64,000 nucleotides of DNA from Amycolatopsis sp. (GCF_025464955.1 NZ_JAODNM010000052.1:1-64000); one strand, 5' to 3'; numbered from the stretch's first letter, positions 51,347 through 60,154 are shown. Notes: generated by a model not told the origin, from the sequence alone. Numbers and translations: made by a program.

Positions 51347-51721
51347 CTAGCTCGCGCGGTGCCAGGTGAGGGTGACGATCGTGCCCGGGGTGTGTGCGTG
51401 TTCTGCGGCCAGGACGAGGTGTCCGTTCTCCTCGAACCGGGCGTCGCGGGTCTGTGTGGACCCCGTCGGATACCCGGGCGTCCCGGCTTCGACGTCGTGC
51501 AGCACCTGGGTGCCGATGATCCGGACGCGTCCGGCGTAGGCGACCATGGCCCGCCCTTCGACGGGCTCGATCGTGGCGGACACGAACCCGCCGGCGGTGT
51601 AGAACAGCAGTCCGCGCGGGTCGGGCCCGTAGGGCCGGGCCACCGTGCCGTCGGGCGCGGCGGCGGTCACCTCGTGGAGGCGCCATACGCCGACCAAGTC
51701 GTCCAGTTTGATCACAGTCAC
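51347..51721 (-). CDS. lipocalin-like domain protein
   Basis: 124 residues. Motifs LVGVWRLHEVTAAAPDGT, GLLFYTAGGFVSATI, VEGRAMVAYAGRVRI and LVLAAEHAHT match the Lipocalin_5 family of small cytosolic beta-barrels, which probably bind a hydrophobic ligand or sit beside hydratases. The start is GTG 51721 or GTG 51715 (better spacing from AAGGACGG). Substrate unknown. Confidence 0.78.
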   Translation of the reverse strand: MTVIKLDDLVGVWRLHEVTAAAPDGTVARPYGPDPRGLLFYTAGGFVSATIEPVEGRAMVAYAGRVRIIGTQVLHDVEAGTPGYPTGSTQTRDARFEENGHLVLAAEHAHTPGTIVTLTWHRAS

Positions 51722-51755
51722 CCGTCCTTCTTACCGGACCGGGGCGAAAGCGACT

Positions 51756-52325
51756 TCACCAGTCAGGAACGCCGACCGGACGGCGGACGCCAGGGTGGGG
51801 CAGCCGCTCGGGCGCCTCACCCTCGCAGTCGGGGCGGAACTCGAAATGCCACCACTCGTTGTCGTACCTGCGATAGAGGTCGTGCCGGTCGCCGTGCACC
51901 TCGAGCCACCGCGCGCCTTCTGTCGGTCGAACGTCCATAGCGATACCCCTTACGTGGGTGGATTCCTCGGCCGGCAGGACATGAGTCCGGGCGGCGTCGA
52001 CCGAACCGGTCCGGCGGACTTCGTCGGCGAACATCCGGTGCTGCTCGGCGGCGTCCCGGTGCCCCGACGTGAGCCCGATCAACTGGCCGTCCCGCCAGAA
52101 CGCCTCGGCGCGCGCTTCGGTGAACGCGATCCGGGCCGCCCGGTCGAGCCCGCTGAGGTTCTCGGCCGGGAACCGCAGACCCAACGCCCACTGGCAGGCG
52201 AAAAAGCGGGCGCGGCCGGGTTCGTGCAGGAAGGCGATCGGCAGCAGCACTACGGCGAGCACCCGGGTGAGAAGTTCGAAGACGTGGTCGCGCGGCCGGT
52301 CCGTCGAGACAGCGAGTTCGTTCAT
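51756..52325 (-). CDS. membrane-anchored VanY-type D,D-carboxypeptidase (M15B)
   Basis: 189 residues. One N-terminal span (~17-36, LLTRVLAVVLLPIAFL). Catalytic domain with SGHRDAAEQHRMFADEV, zinc ligands His124 and Asp131 in STHVRGIAMDV, and His160 in NEWWHFEF: the complete VanY/DacY HxxxxxxD...H set. It removes the terminal D-Ala from wall pentapeptides outside the membrane, which lowers glycopeptide binding. It is divergent from a two-component operon (264 bp between), which probably regulates it. Confidence 0.87.
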   Translation of the reverse strand: MNELAVSTDRPRDHVFELLTRVLAVVLLPIAFLHEPGRARFFACQWALGLRFPAENLSGLDRAARIAFTEARAEAFWRDGQLIGLTSGHRDAAEQHRMFADEVRRTGSVDAARTHVLPAEESTHVRGIAMDVRPTEGARWLEVHGDRHDLYRRYDNEWWHFEFRPDCEGEAPERLPHPGVRRPVGVPDW

Positions 52326-52391
52326 GAAGTCCACTGTCGACAGTGCGTGTTCCGGCCGGTGCCCCGCTCGGTCATCGGCGCGCGCTGACTG

Positions 52392-52408
52392 TGTAACAGC
52401 TCTGTAAG
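52392..52408. promoter_or_regulatory. 11-bp-phased direct repeat, candidate response-regulator site
   Basis: TGTAAC (52392-52397) and TGTAAG (52403-52408) are in phase at 11 bp, the spacing OmpR-family regulators use. The site lies between the VanY start (67 bp away) and the response-regulator gene. Confidence 0.4.
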
Positions 52409-52589
52409 CAGAGCCCCGGTCCGCGGACTGTGACACAACGATGACATTCCGCGGACGGGCCCGGTACGCGCGCGGCGGATGATCGATCAAGTGCCTTCGG
52501 AACCCTTGTCCTCGACCGCCGACCCCGCCGACCCCGCCGACCCCATGGTGAACAGGCGGACCGCGCCCCGCGCTGCGATAGTTGGCGGC

Positions 52590-53285
52590 ATGGCGCGGGT
52601 ATTGCTGATCGAAGACGACCAGGCCGTGCGCGACGGCCTGCAGATGGCGTTGACCCGCCAGGGGTACGCGGTGGACGCCGAGGAAACCGGTGAGCAGGGC
52701 TTGGCCCGGCTGGCCGTCGAGCCTGCCGACGTCGTGGTGCTCGACCTCATGCTGCCCGGGATCGACGGCTTCGAGGTCTGCCGCCGGATCCGGGCCGGCG
52801 GTGACCTGCCCATCATCATGCTCACCGCCCGTAACGACGACATCGACGTCGTCGCCGGGCTCGAAGCGGGCGCGGACGACTACGTGGTCAAGCCTGTGCG
52901 GGCCAGGGTGCTGGAAGCGCGTATTCGTGCCGTGCTGCGCCGCACCGGCGGTGAGTCGCGGACGAGTGCCGGGCAGCAGCCCGGGCCGGAGCGACACGGT
53001 GAGCTGGCCATCGACCGGTCCGGTCTCGCGGTCACGATGGGCGGGAAGCCGATCAGCCTCGCTCCGACCGAGCTGCGGCTGCTCCTCGAACTGTCCAGCG
53101 CGCCCGGCCGCGTGATGAGCCGCCAGCACCTGCTCGAAGCGGTCTGGGAGCACGGCTACCTCGGCGACTCGCGGCTCGTGGACGCGTGCGTCCAGCGGCT
53201 TCGCTCGAAGCTCGGCGACGATTCGGCCGCGCCGGTTTATGTGCAGACGGTGCGAGGGTTCGGCTACCGGTTCGGGCCCTTATGA
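52590..53285 (+). CDS. OmpR-family response regulator
   Basis: 231 residues. Receiver domain with acidic pocket EDD, phospho-acceptor Asp52 in VVLDLMLPG and Lys in YVVKPV. C-terminal winged helix (~145-231: LAPTELRLLLELSSAPGRVM, VDACVQRLRSKLG, VRGFGYRF). ATG 52590 is the family-like start, although the frame is open further upstream through a PADPADP-type repeat. It overlaps the kinase gene by ATGA. Confidence 0.92.
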   Translation: MARVLLIEDDQAVRDGLQMALTRQGYAVDAEETGEQGLARLAVEPADVVVLDLMLPGIDGFEVCRRIRAGGDLPIIMLTARNDDIDVVAGLEAGADDYVVKPVRARVLEARIRAVLRRTGGESRTSAGQQPGPERHGELAIDRSGLAVTMGGKPISLAPTELRLLLELSSAPGRVMSRQHLLEAVWEHGYLGDSRLVDACVQRLRSKLGDDSAAPVYVQTVRGFGYRFGPL

Positions 53286-54760
53286 CGTCGGCCCCGAGGG
53301 GATGGCGGCGGGTTTTCGGGTGGGTGTGGGGGCTGCGTGCCCGGCTGATGCTTGCCTTTGTGCTGCTTGGCGTGGTCACCGCGGTGGCTGTCGCCGGGTA
53401 CATCTACATCGACGCGCGGACCGTCATTCTGAAGAAGGCCCAGGACTCGGCGGTCGTGACGCTGACCGACAAGGTCAAGCGCATGTTCCCGATCGGGGAG
53501 CTGCCGCCGTCGCAAGCGAAGCTCGACGAGATCGCGGGCGAGTTGAGCGACCGCGACGACGACCCCGTCGTCCTCTACGGCACGAGGAAGTCCGCGTACG
53601 GCCCCGACCCTGCGATCTTCCCCCAGACTCTGCGAAACGCCGTCCGCGGCGGCCATGTCGCGTGGCAGCGCATTTCCTTGCGCGGCTCGCCGTTCCTGGT
53701 CATCGGCACGGAAATGGTGTTCACCGGAGCCGACGGCACCACGCAGGCGGACGCGCTGGAGATCTATTCGGTGCGCAGCCTGCTCCCCGAACAGGACAGC
53801 ATCGACGAACTTGCCCGCAGGGCAGCGGTAGCGGGCGGAGCAGCCCTGGTGTTTGCCGTGCTATTGGCGCTGTTGGCGGCCAGAGGCGTGCTGCGGCCCG
53901 TGCGTGAGCTCGACAAGGCGGCTCACCGGCTGGGCGAAGGGGACCTCTCGACACGACTGCGTGTCCGAGGTTCCGATGAGCTGGCCAGGGTGTCCGGGAC
54001 GTTCAACAACACGGCCGACGCGCTGGAGCGGCAGGTCAGCGAGCTGCGCCGGATGGAGTCCGACGCCAGGCGGTTCGTGGCGGACGTGTCGCACGAGCTG
54101 CGCACCCCGCTGGCCGCGATGACCGCGGTCGCCGACGTCCTCGAGGAGGAAGCCGCCGGCCTGCCCGGGGACGCCGGCCAGGCCGCGCGGCAGGTCAGCC
54201 AGGAGACGCACAACCTGAACCGGCTGGTGAACGACCTCATCGAGGTCTCGCGGTTCGACTCCGGAACGGCCGGGCTTCTGCTCGACGAGGTCGACGTCGC
54301 CGACGCCGTCAGCGCGAGTTTGCACGCGCGGGGCTGGTCGGAGTCGGTGGCCGCCGACCTGCCGGCCGGGGTCATGGCACGCCTGGATCCGAGACGGTTG
54401 GACGTCGTCGTCGCGAACCTGGTCGGCAATGCCCTGCGTCACGGCGCTCCGCCGGTGTCGTTGCGGCTGCGGGGCGAGCCGGACTGGGTCACGATCGAAG
54501 TCTCTGACGAGGGCACAGGGCTCGATCCGCATGTGCTGCCAAGGGTGTTCGACCGGTTCTACAAGGCGGACACGGCCAGGACACGGTCCGAGGGCAGCGG
54601 GCTCGGCCTCGCGATCGCGTGGGAGAACGCGCGGTTGCACAGCGATGGCGAGCGCACCGGAAGCTTGGTTGCCGCCAACCGTGACAGCGGGGGAGCGATG
54701 TTCACGCTTCGCCTACCGCGCCAGGCGAGGTCGCACGACGGCCCAGGAGGAGGACAGTGA
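53282..54760 (+). CDS. sensor histidine kinase
   Basis: 492 residues. Two spans (~22-44 and ~182-203) enclose an extracytoplasmic sensor of about 135 residues. HAMP follows at ~200-255, then phospho-acceptor His271 in DVSHELRTPLAAM, N-box NLVGNALRH, G1 DEGTGLDP and G2 GSGLGLAIAWENA. It is translationally coupled to the regulator before it and, by a GTGA overlap, to the lipoprotein after it, so the three products probably form one signalling unit at the membrane. Confidence 0.93.
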   Translation: MTSAPRGWRRVFGWVWGLRARLMLAFVLLGVVTAVAVAGYIYIDARTVILKKAQDSAVVTLTDKVKRMFPIGELPPSQAKLDEIAGELSDRDDDPVVLYGTRKSAYGPDPAIFPQTLRNAVRGGHVAWQRISLRGSPFLVIGTEMVFTGADGTTQADALEIYSVRSLLPEQDSIDELARRAAVAGGAALVFAVLLALLAARGVLRPVRELDKAAHRLGEGDLSTRLRVRGSDELARVSGTFNNTADALERQVSELRRMESDARRFVADVSHELRTPLAAMTAVADVLEEEAAGLPGDAGQAARQVSQETHNLNRLVNDLIEVSRFDSGTAGLLLDEVDVADAVSASLHARGWSESVAADLPAGVMARLDPRRLDVVVANLVGNALRHGAPPVSLRLRGEPDWVTIEVSDEGTGLDPHVLPRVFDRFYKADTARTRSEGSGLGLAIAWENARLHSDGERTGSLVAANRDSGGAMFTLRLPRQARSHDGPGGGQ

Positions 54761-55248
54761 CCGCGAAAAGAATGCTGGTCGCCGGATTTATGCTGCTCGC
54801 GGCCCTGCTCGCCGGCTGTGGGGTCCAGCCCAGCGGGGTCATCAAAGGTGATCTCGCGCCGCAAGGACCGGCTGAAGGGGCGAGGCTCTACTTCGTGCAG
54901 AACATGCGGTTGACCATGGTGTTGCGGCCGACCAACCAGGAGCTGTCGCCGTCCGCCGCACTTGACCTGCTGGCCGGGGGCCCGGACTCCGACGAACAGA
55001 ATCTGGGCTTCAGCACCGACATCCCGGCGGGGGTCGGGCTGCGGGGCATCTTCGCGGACGGGCCTGGGCAGGTGATGATCTTGCTGTCCACGGACGTCGC
55101 CGCGCTGTCCGCCACCGCCGTCGACCAGCTTGTCTGCACCGTGCGAGGGGCCGGTGGGTCACAGTCTCAGCCCCCGGGCCCCGCCACCGTCGTCCTCTCC
55201 GACGGCGGCCGGACGCGCGGCCCCCAAAGCTGCCCGCTGTTCAGCTGA
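54757..55248 (+). CDS. GerMN-like lipoprotein of two-component operon
   Basis: 163 residues; GTG 54757 after GGAGGAGG. Lipobox LLAGCGVQPSGV. The mature domain (RLYFVQNMRLTMVLRPTNQE, SPSAALDLLAGGPDSDE, GVGLRGIFADGPGQVMILLS) is a sporulation-GerMN-like fold as in LpqB, the accessory lipoprotein of the MtrA-MtrB system. It would tune the kinase from outside. It is shorter than LpqB, having only the GerMN part. Confidence 0.8.
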   Translation: MTAKRMLVAGFMLLAALLAGCGVQPSGVIKGDLAPQGPAEGARLYFVQNMRLTMVLRPTNQELSPSAALDLLAGGPDSDEQNLGFSTDIPAGVGLRGIFADGPGQVMILLSTDVAALSATAVDQLVCTVRGAGGSQSQPPGPATVVLSDGGRTRGPQSCPLFS

Positions 55249-55249
55249 G

Positions 55250-56215
55250 CTAGAGCGCGAGGGAGGCGGCGACGGGGAGGTGGTCGCTGCCGGTGGCGGG
55301 CAGGGTCCAAGCCGCGAGCGGACGCACACCGTGGACGAAGATCTGGTCGATTCGGGTCATCGGGAAAGCGGACGGCCAGGTGAAGCCGAAACCGTCGCCT
55401 GCCTCATCTTGGGCGGACCGCATGCGCGAGGTGATCGGGGCCAGCGCCCGGTCGTCGGTGCTGCCGTTGAAGTCGCCGACCACGACGGTGCGGCCGGCCG
55501 GGCCCGCGCTGATCGCGTCCGCGAGCAGGCCGAGCGCGGTGTTCCGCTCGTCCGTGGTGAACCCGCTGTCGACCCGGACCCGCACGGACGGCAGATGCGC
55601 GACGAACACCGTCAGCGGCCCCTTCGGTGTGTCCACAGTGGTCCGCAGCGCGCGGGTCCACGGCATGATGTGGACCGGCCGGGTGTCGTGGATCGGGTAG
55701 GTACTCCAGATTCCGACGGTCCCCTGCACGGAGTGGTACGCGTACGACCCGGCCAGTGCGTCCTCGTACGACCGCACCGCCGAGCCGCTCAACTCCTCCA
55801 GCGCGACCACCTGCGCGCCGGACGCCGCGAGTGACCGGGCGGTGCCGGCCGGGTCGGGGTTCGCGTCGTTGACGTTGTGGCTGACGATGGTGAGATCGCC
55901 GTGGCCCGGCGACCGTGTGTCGGCGAGGTGCCCGCCGAACAGCACGATCCAGACGATCGTGGGGACCAGCAGTACGACGAGTGCGAGCGCGGATCGGCGG
56001 AACAGCGCGAGAACCAGGAGCAGCGGCACGAAAACCCCGACCCATGGCAGGATCGTCTCCAGGAGGCTGCCGAGGTTGCCGACCCAATTCGGCACCAGAC
56101 CGTGGCCGGCGAGCACGAGCGCGGTCAGCACGGCGAACCCGGCCAACACCTTGCCGCGCCGCCAGATTCCGGCTTGCCAGGCTTCAGTCTGTCGCTGTTC
56201 GGCGGTCGTGGTCAT
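55250..56215 (-). CDS. VanJ-like membrane protein with endonuclease/exonuclease/phosphatase domain
   Basis: 321 residues. Three spans within the first ~110 residues, then an EEP domain with IVSHNVNDANPDP, VALEELSGSAVR, VVVGDFNGSTDDRALAPI and TGSDHLPVAASLAL. This is the layout of VanJ of Streptomyces, a teicoplanin-resistance-associated protein thought to act on wall lipid intermediates outside the membrane. Metal ligands Asn, Glu, Asp-x-Asn and the SDH catalytic His are all present. It overlaps the carboxypeptidase gene by ATGA and is convergent with the lipoprotein gene (1 bp gap). Confidence 0.83.
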   Translation of the reverse strand: MTTTAEQRQTEAWQAGIWRRGKVLAGFAVLTALVLAGHGLVPNWVGNLGSLLETILPWVGVFVPLLLVLALFRRSALALVVLLVPTIVWIVLFGGHLADTRSPGHGDLTIVSHNVNDANPDPAGTARSLAASGAQVVALEELSGSAVRSYEDALAGSYAYHSVQGTVGIWSTYPIHDTRPVHIMPWTRALRTTVDTPKGPLTVFVAHLPSVRVRVDSGFTTDERNTALGLLADAISAGPAGRTVVVGDFNGSTDDRALAPITSRMRSAQDEAGDGFGFTWPSAFPMTRIDQIFVHGVRPLAAWTLPATGSDHLPVAASLAL

Positions 56216-57183
56216 CGGACTCCCGTCGACGACTGCAACGCCTGCTGGATTCCGTCGATCAGCTTCTGGCTGGCGTTGAGCGCGACATCGAGGCCTTCGC
56301 CGGGCGACTGCCCCGAGTTCTGGTGCAGGACGACGCCGAGGATCAGCCGCGTGCCGGTACCGGTCTGGGCCTCCGCCGCCCACATCAGCGCGCCGCCGGC
56401 GGCCGTGGTGGAACCGGTTTTGATGCCGATCACCCCGGAGCGTCCGAGCAGGGTGTTCGTGTTGGTGACCGTGCCGGGAACGCCGTCGATCTTGACGCGC
56501 TGGGTGGCGACGATCGTGCGGAAGACGTCGTTCTTCATCACCGCGCGGGCCAGCAGGAGCTGGTCGGCGGCGGTGCTGGTGGTCGAGTCCTCGACGCCGC
56601 TGGCGCCGGTGTACTCGGTCCGGCTCATCCCGAGCTCGGCGGCCGCGTGGTTCATCTTCGTGACGAAGGTGTCCTGGCTGCCGGCGTCCCACCGGGAGAG
56701 CAGGCGGGCGATGTTGTTTCCTGACGGGATCAGCATGAGTTCCACTAGCTCGCGCTCGCTCAGCAGCTGCCCGGCCCGCACCGGTGCCGACGACTGGTCG
56801 GTGCCGGTCGATTCATCCTGGGCCCGCGCGTCGACCGTGATCTCCGGCCCCGATTCACCGGCGGCCAGCGGGTGGTCGGTGAGTACGACGTACGCGGTCA
56901 TCACCTTGGCGACGCTCGCGATCGGCACCGGCGTCTGCGCACCCTGGGTACCGAGGCTGCCGAGCCCTTCGACCTCCGCCGCCGACTGCCCGTCTGCCGG
57001 CCACGGGATGGCCAACCGCAGCGTCGCGTCGACCGCCGTCGCCCGGCCGGGAACGGTGCGGCCGAACAGGTACCAGCCGCCCGCGGCCGCGATGACCAGC
57101 AGCACCGCGGCGACCAGCACGGCGATACGCGGCCCCGAAGACTTGGTGCGCGGCTGCTGGGCGAGGACGGAGGTCGGCTGCAT
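56212..57183 (-). CDS. D-alanyl-D-alanine carboxypeptidase (S11 family)
   Basis: 323 residues. One N-terminal span (~19-41). The penicillin-binding motifs are intact: Ser90-x-x-Lys93 (IASVAKVMTAY), Ser154-Gly-Asn156 (IPSGNN) and Lys255-Thr-Gly (IKTGSTT). It trims D-Ala from pentapeptides outside the membrane. Translational coupling with the VanJ-like gene ties both to wall-precursor editing, next to VanY and the two-component system. Confidence 0.92.
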   Translation of the reverse strand: MQPTSVLAQQPRTKSSGPRIAVLVAAVLLVIAAAGGWYLFGRTVPGRATAVDATLRLAIPWPADGQSAAEVEGLGSLGTQGAQTPVPIASVAKVMTAYVVLTDHPLAAGESGPEITVDARAQDESTGTDQSSAPVRAGQLLSERELVELMLIPSGNNIARLLSRWDAGSQDTFVTKMNHAAAELGMSRTEYTGASGVEDSTTSTAADQLLLARAVMKNDVFRTIVATQRVKIDGVPGTVTNTNTLLGRSGVIGIKTGSTTAAGGALMWAAEAQTGTGTRLILGVVLHQNSGQSPGEGLDVALNASQKLIDGIQQALQSSTGVR

Positions 57184-57310
57184 GGAATTCCTTCAGGTGG
57201 TCTGGGTGCGCCGGATGCGTACCCAGACCACCTTTCGCGACCGACTTCTCCATCCCGTGCCCGAAGTTCGACAGTTCTGTACTGAATTCGCGTGCTCGGT
57301 GCGGCTCGGG

Positions 57311-58141
57311 TTACGCCGGTTTGGGGAGGAGACAGCCGGGTAGGTGGAGATCGAGGCGGTTACCGGGGGCCACACAGGTGGTGATCCAGTACGTCTGCGT
57401 GCCGTACCCGATTCCCTTGTGGACGGTGATGGTGCCTTCACGGTCCATTTCGCACGGGCTGTCCTCGGTACACATGCCGCCGGCCCGGTTGCTGGTGTTG
57501 TTGATGCCGACGACCTTGCCGCTGGCCTTGTCGACGATCGGGGATCCCGAGGTTCCGGCGCCGGTGTCGCAGGACGGCGTGTAACGGATGACGTCCTTCG
57601 TCACGTACGTGGCTTCCAGCACGCGGTAGGCGAATGTGTCGATCTTGCAGGAGTAGGTCTGCTGTAGCCCGCCCGAAATCACGGTGATGTCCGTGCCGGG
57701 AACCGGTCGTGTGCTGGAGAGTTCGAGTGCGCGCACGTGGTATTGGCGCTCGAGCCGCGCATAGGTGTTGTCCACTTGGAACAGTGTGACGTCGGTGCCG
57801 GTCATGCTGACGTAGAGGGCGTTTGACGCTTGGAGTGAGGCGACCCGATTTCCGGTGGAATCAAGCAGGTTGAAGTACTTGTTCGTCGGTTGGTTGATGA
57901 GCACCTCGTCCGGGATCGGCCACGTGCCACCGAAGCAGTGCCCGTTGGTGAGGACGAACGCCTTGTCGGTGTCGGCCGAGTTCGCGGTCCGCACCAGCGA
58001 TCCGGAACAGCCGTGCAGGTCCAGGGTGCCGGCGAAGTTCGCGGCCGGTGGCGCTGTGGCGGCGCCGGCGGTGCCTGCCGAGCTGGTCAGGGCGGCGCCC
58101 AGTAGCACTGCCCCGAGCACGCCGATCAGTCGTTTGATCAT
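57311..58141 (-). CDS. secreted trypsin-like serine protease
   Basis: 276 residues; ATG 58141 follows AAGGA. Signal peptide cut near AGTAGAAT. Triad: His in VLTNGHCFGG, Asp in SMTGTDVTLFQ, Ser in TGAGTSGSPIVD. Eight Cys after the signal suggest four bridges. It lies 24 bp downstream of the tripeptidyl-aminopeptidase-like gene, so the two are probably co-expressed for extracellular protein digestion. Confidence 0.88.
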   Translation of the reverse strand: MIKRLIGVLGAVLLGAALTSSAGTAGAATAPPAANFAGTLDLHGCSGSLVRTANSADTDKAFVLTNGHCFGGTWPIPDEVLINQPTNKYFNLLDSTGNRVASLQASNALYVSMTGTDVTLFQVDNTYARLERQYHVRALELSSTRPVPGTDITVISGGLQQTYSCKIDTFAYRVLEATYVTKDVIRYTPSCDTGAGTSGSPIVDKASGKVVGINNTSNRAGGMCTEDSPCEMDREGTITVHKGIGYGTQTYWITTCVAPGNRLDLHLPGCLLPKPA

Positions 58142-58165
58142 GGGAAGTCCTTTCACTGGAAGGGT

Positions 58166-59647
58166 TCAGCAGGAGCCGCTGGGGGCAACACCGGCGCGGA
58201 GGAAGTCGACCACCATCGACACACACGGCCGGTCCTTGATCGAGCCGTGGCGGGCGTCGTGCACGGTGATCAGCGTGCCGCCGATCTGGGCGTGCATCGC
58301 GACCGCCCACGCGTACGGCGTCGTGTCCTCGTCGGTGTGGCCGGACATCGCGAGCGGGCTGGTGCCCTTCTTCAACTGCCATGGCTGCGCCGCCGGCCAC
58401 GACCCGCACTGGTTGTCGTTGACGGAATGGCCGCCGGTGGCCGGGTACTTACGCGCCCGGTCCTGAGTGTCGGCCCACATCTTGTCGAAATCCCGGCCGC
58501 CCGTGCCGTCGTTGCACATCACGGCTCGAAGCTGCAGCTGGTTGGCACCGGGGAAGTCCTGGTCGAAACCGAAGACCGAGCTGTGTGCCGTGGCTGGGCT
58601 CGCGCCGGCGGGAGCTCCTCCGTCACGTATGTTGGCCAGCTCCCGGCCGGCCGTGGCCCAGTTACCCGCGCCTCCGCCGAAGTAGTTGCTGACGGTGGAG
58701 CCGTCGACGACGACCTGAGACGCGCCGGAGCCGGTCACCCGGGGGTTGCGGGTGAGTTGGTCGCGAAGGTCGTACAAGGCTTTCGCGACCGCGGCGGCAG
58801 TGGTGCCGAAGTGGAAGTCGAAGTCACGTTGGGCCAACCAGGCGGTGAGTCCGTCGAACGACTTCTGGCCGACGGCTTCGACCGCGTCGTCCATGGACTC
58901 CAGATCCATCGTCGGCGGCATCACCGATTCCAGCCACATTCCGGCCACGTGGGAGTCGAACAGCGAACGGTAGTTCGCGCCCAGTCCGGTGCCCCAGGAC
59001 GCGCCGTAGAAGTCGATCTTCTGCTCGCCCATCGCCGCCCGGAGCGAATCCATGTCCCGCGCGACGTTCGCCGTGGTCAACTGCTGGGTGAAGGCTGGAT
59101 CCATGGCCAGGCAACGCTTGTTGTAGGCGGTCTCCCGGTCGAAGCCGAACTTCGCTTTTTCCTTCGCGGTGGCCGTGGGTGGCGGGCTAGTGGGATCGGC
59201 GGGGTCGCAGATGACGGTGTCGCCGTAGCCGGTCCCGCGGGGATCAAAGCCGACGAAGTCGTGGTCGGTGTTCAACGCCCCGAGTCCGGTGTCCGCGTAG
59301 CTCAGCGGAGCGTCGAGGCTGGAGAGGCCCGGCCCGCCGCTGTTGACCATCAACACGCCCTTGCGCTGGGCCGGATCGGTGGCCTTGAGCCGGCTCACCG
59401 CCAGCTGGATCTTGCGCCCGTCGGGCTTCGAGTAATCCAGTGGAACGGAAAGGGGCGAGCACTCCAACCGGGTTTCGTCGCCGTGGTACTTGCTCCAGTC
59501 CTTGACTGTGGTGGAACACGAACTCCACGTCAGCGCGGCGGGCGCTGTCTGGGCCTGGGCCGGTGCGGTCACCAGGCCTATCGCGGTCAGGGGGACCGCG
59601 GCGGCGACTACCGTGCGCCGACCGATATTCCTTGCTAATGGCGGCAA
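58166..59647 (-). CDS. secreted tripeptidyl aminopeptidase-like alpha/beta hydrolase
   Basis: 493 residues. The start is TTG 59647, 5 nt after a perfect GAGGAGG; the open frame continues upstream but is not family-like. A twin-Arg-type leader (NIGRRTVVAAAVPLTAIGLV) suggests Tat or Sec export. Core motifs: LMVNSGGPGLSS (oxyanion), DFVGFDPRGTGYGD, nucleophile DFYGASWGTGLG, and C-terminal TAP domain with His in HDARHGSIKDRPC. It releases N-terminal tripeptides or related products. A 15-bp hairpin touches its ribosome site. Confidence 0.88.
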   Translation of the reverse strand: MPPLARNIGRRTVVAAAVPLTAIGLVTAPAQAQTAPAALTWSSCSTTVKDWSKYHGDETRLECSPLSVPLDYSKPDGRKIQLAVSRLKATDPAQRKGVLMVNSGGPGLSSLDAPLSYADTGLGALNTDHDFVGFDPRGTGYGDTVICDPADPTSPPPTATAKEKAKFGFDRETAYNKRCLAMDPAFTQQLTTANVARDMDSLRAAMGEQKIDFYGASWGTGLGANYRSLFDSHVAGMWLESVMPPTMDLESMDDAVEAVGQKSFDGLTAWLAQRDFDFHFGTTAAAVAKALYDLRDQLTRNPRVTGSGASQVVVDGSTVSNYFGGGAGNWATAGRELANIRDGGAPAGASPATAHSSVFGFDQDFPGANQLQLRAVMCNDGTGGRDFDKMWADTQDRARKYPATGGHSVNDNQCGSWPAAQPWQLKKGTSPLAMSGHTDEDTTPYAWAVAMHAQIGGTLITVHDARHGSIKDRPCVSMVVDFLRAGVAPSGSC

Positions 59648-59657
59648 AATGACCTCC

Positions 59658-59693
59658 TCGTCGGGTGATCGGCAGAGTCCGATCACCCGACGA
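59658..59693 (-). promoter_or_regulatory. 15-bp perfect hairpin overlapping the ribosome site of the aminopeptidase gene
   Basis: TCGTCGGGTGATCGG (59658-59672) and its complement (59679-59693) with a 6-nt loop. On the transcript its 3' arm runs into the GAGGAGG at 59653-59659. It could block ribosome entry or serve as a repressor operator. Confidence 0.65.
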
Positions 59694-59758
59694 AGGTGTC
59701 AGTTCCATGTCCCCGGACTATTCACGGAAGGTCATAGCTCGGTAACAGGGCGGGATTT

Positions 59759-60154
59759 TCAGTACTTTTGGCGGGGCGGAAACGCGATTGGCCAGAGGTG
59801 CGTCGCCAGCTGCGTGCGCTGCCAATCGCGTTCGGCCCCGCCCAACGCCGTGGCGGCGTAGGTCGCGGCGTGGCGGGCATTACCGACGACGTAGGCGGTC
59901 TCGGCAGCGTGGCCGGCGGCTCTGGCGGCCGCGCGAGCCGAGGTTCGCACGGTGTCGCGGGCCGCGGCGTGGGCGCCGAAGGCCGCGATGCGCGCGTCAC
60001 CCACCGTGAGCTCTCCGCACGCCCAAGCCTGTGCTGCTTCGACGGCTTCCCGGGGCCGTTTGTCCCCGGGGAACTCGTCTTCGAAAAAGATGAGAACACG
60101 CTCAGCGCAGTCCGCCGCCCAGCGCGCCAACAACCCGTGATCGCCCTTGTCCAC
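59759..60154 (-). CDS. putative immunity protein (Imm5-like helical protein)
   Basis: 131 residues if GTG 60154 is the start; the ribosome site is poor and the start uncertain. The sequence is all-helical and Ala-rich with RWAADCAERVLIFFEDE, RPREAVEAAQAWACGELTVG and AAGHAAETAYVVGNARHAAT, as in the group annotated as putative immunity proteins in actinobacteria. No toxin gene adjoins; the neighbours are an aminopeptidase and repeats. An immunity role is therefore only by family. Confidence 0.6.
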   Translation of the reverse strand: MDKGDHGLLARWAADCAERVLIFFEDEFPGDKRPREAVEAAQAWACGELTVGDARIAAFGAHAAARDTVRTSARAAARAAGHAAETAYVVGNARHAATYAATALGGAERDWQRTQLATHLWPIAFPPRQKY

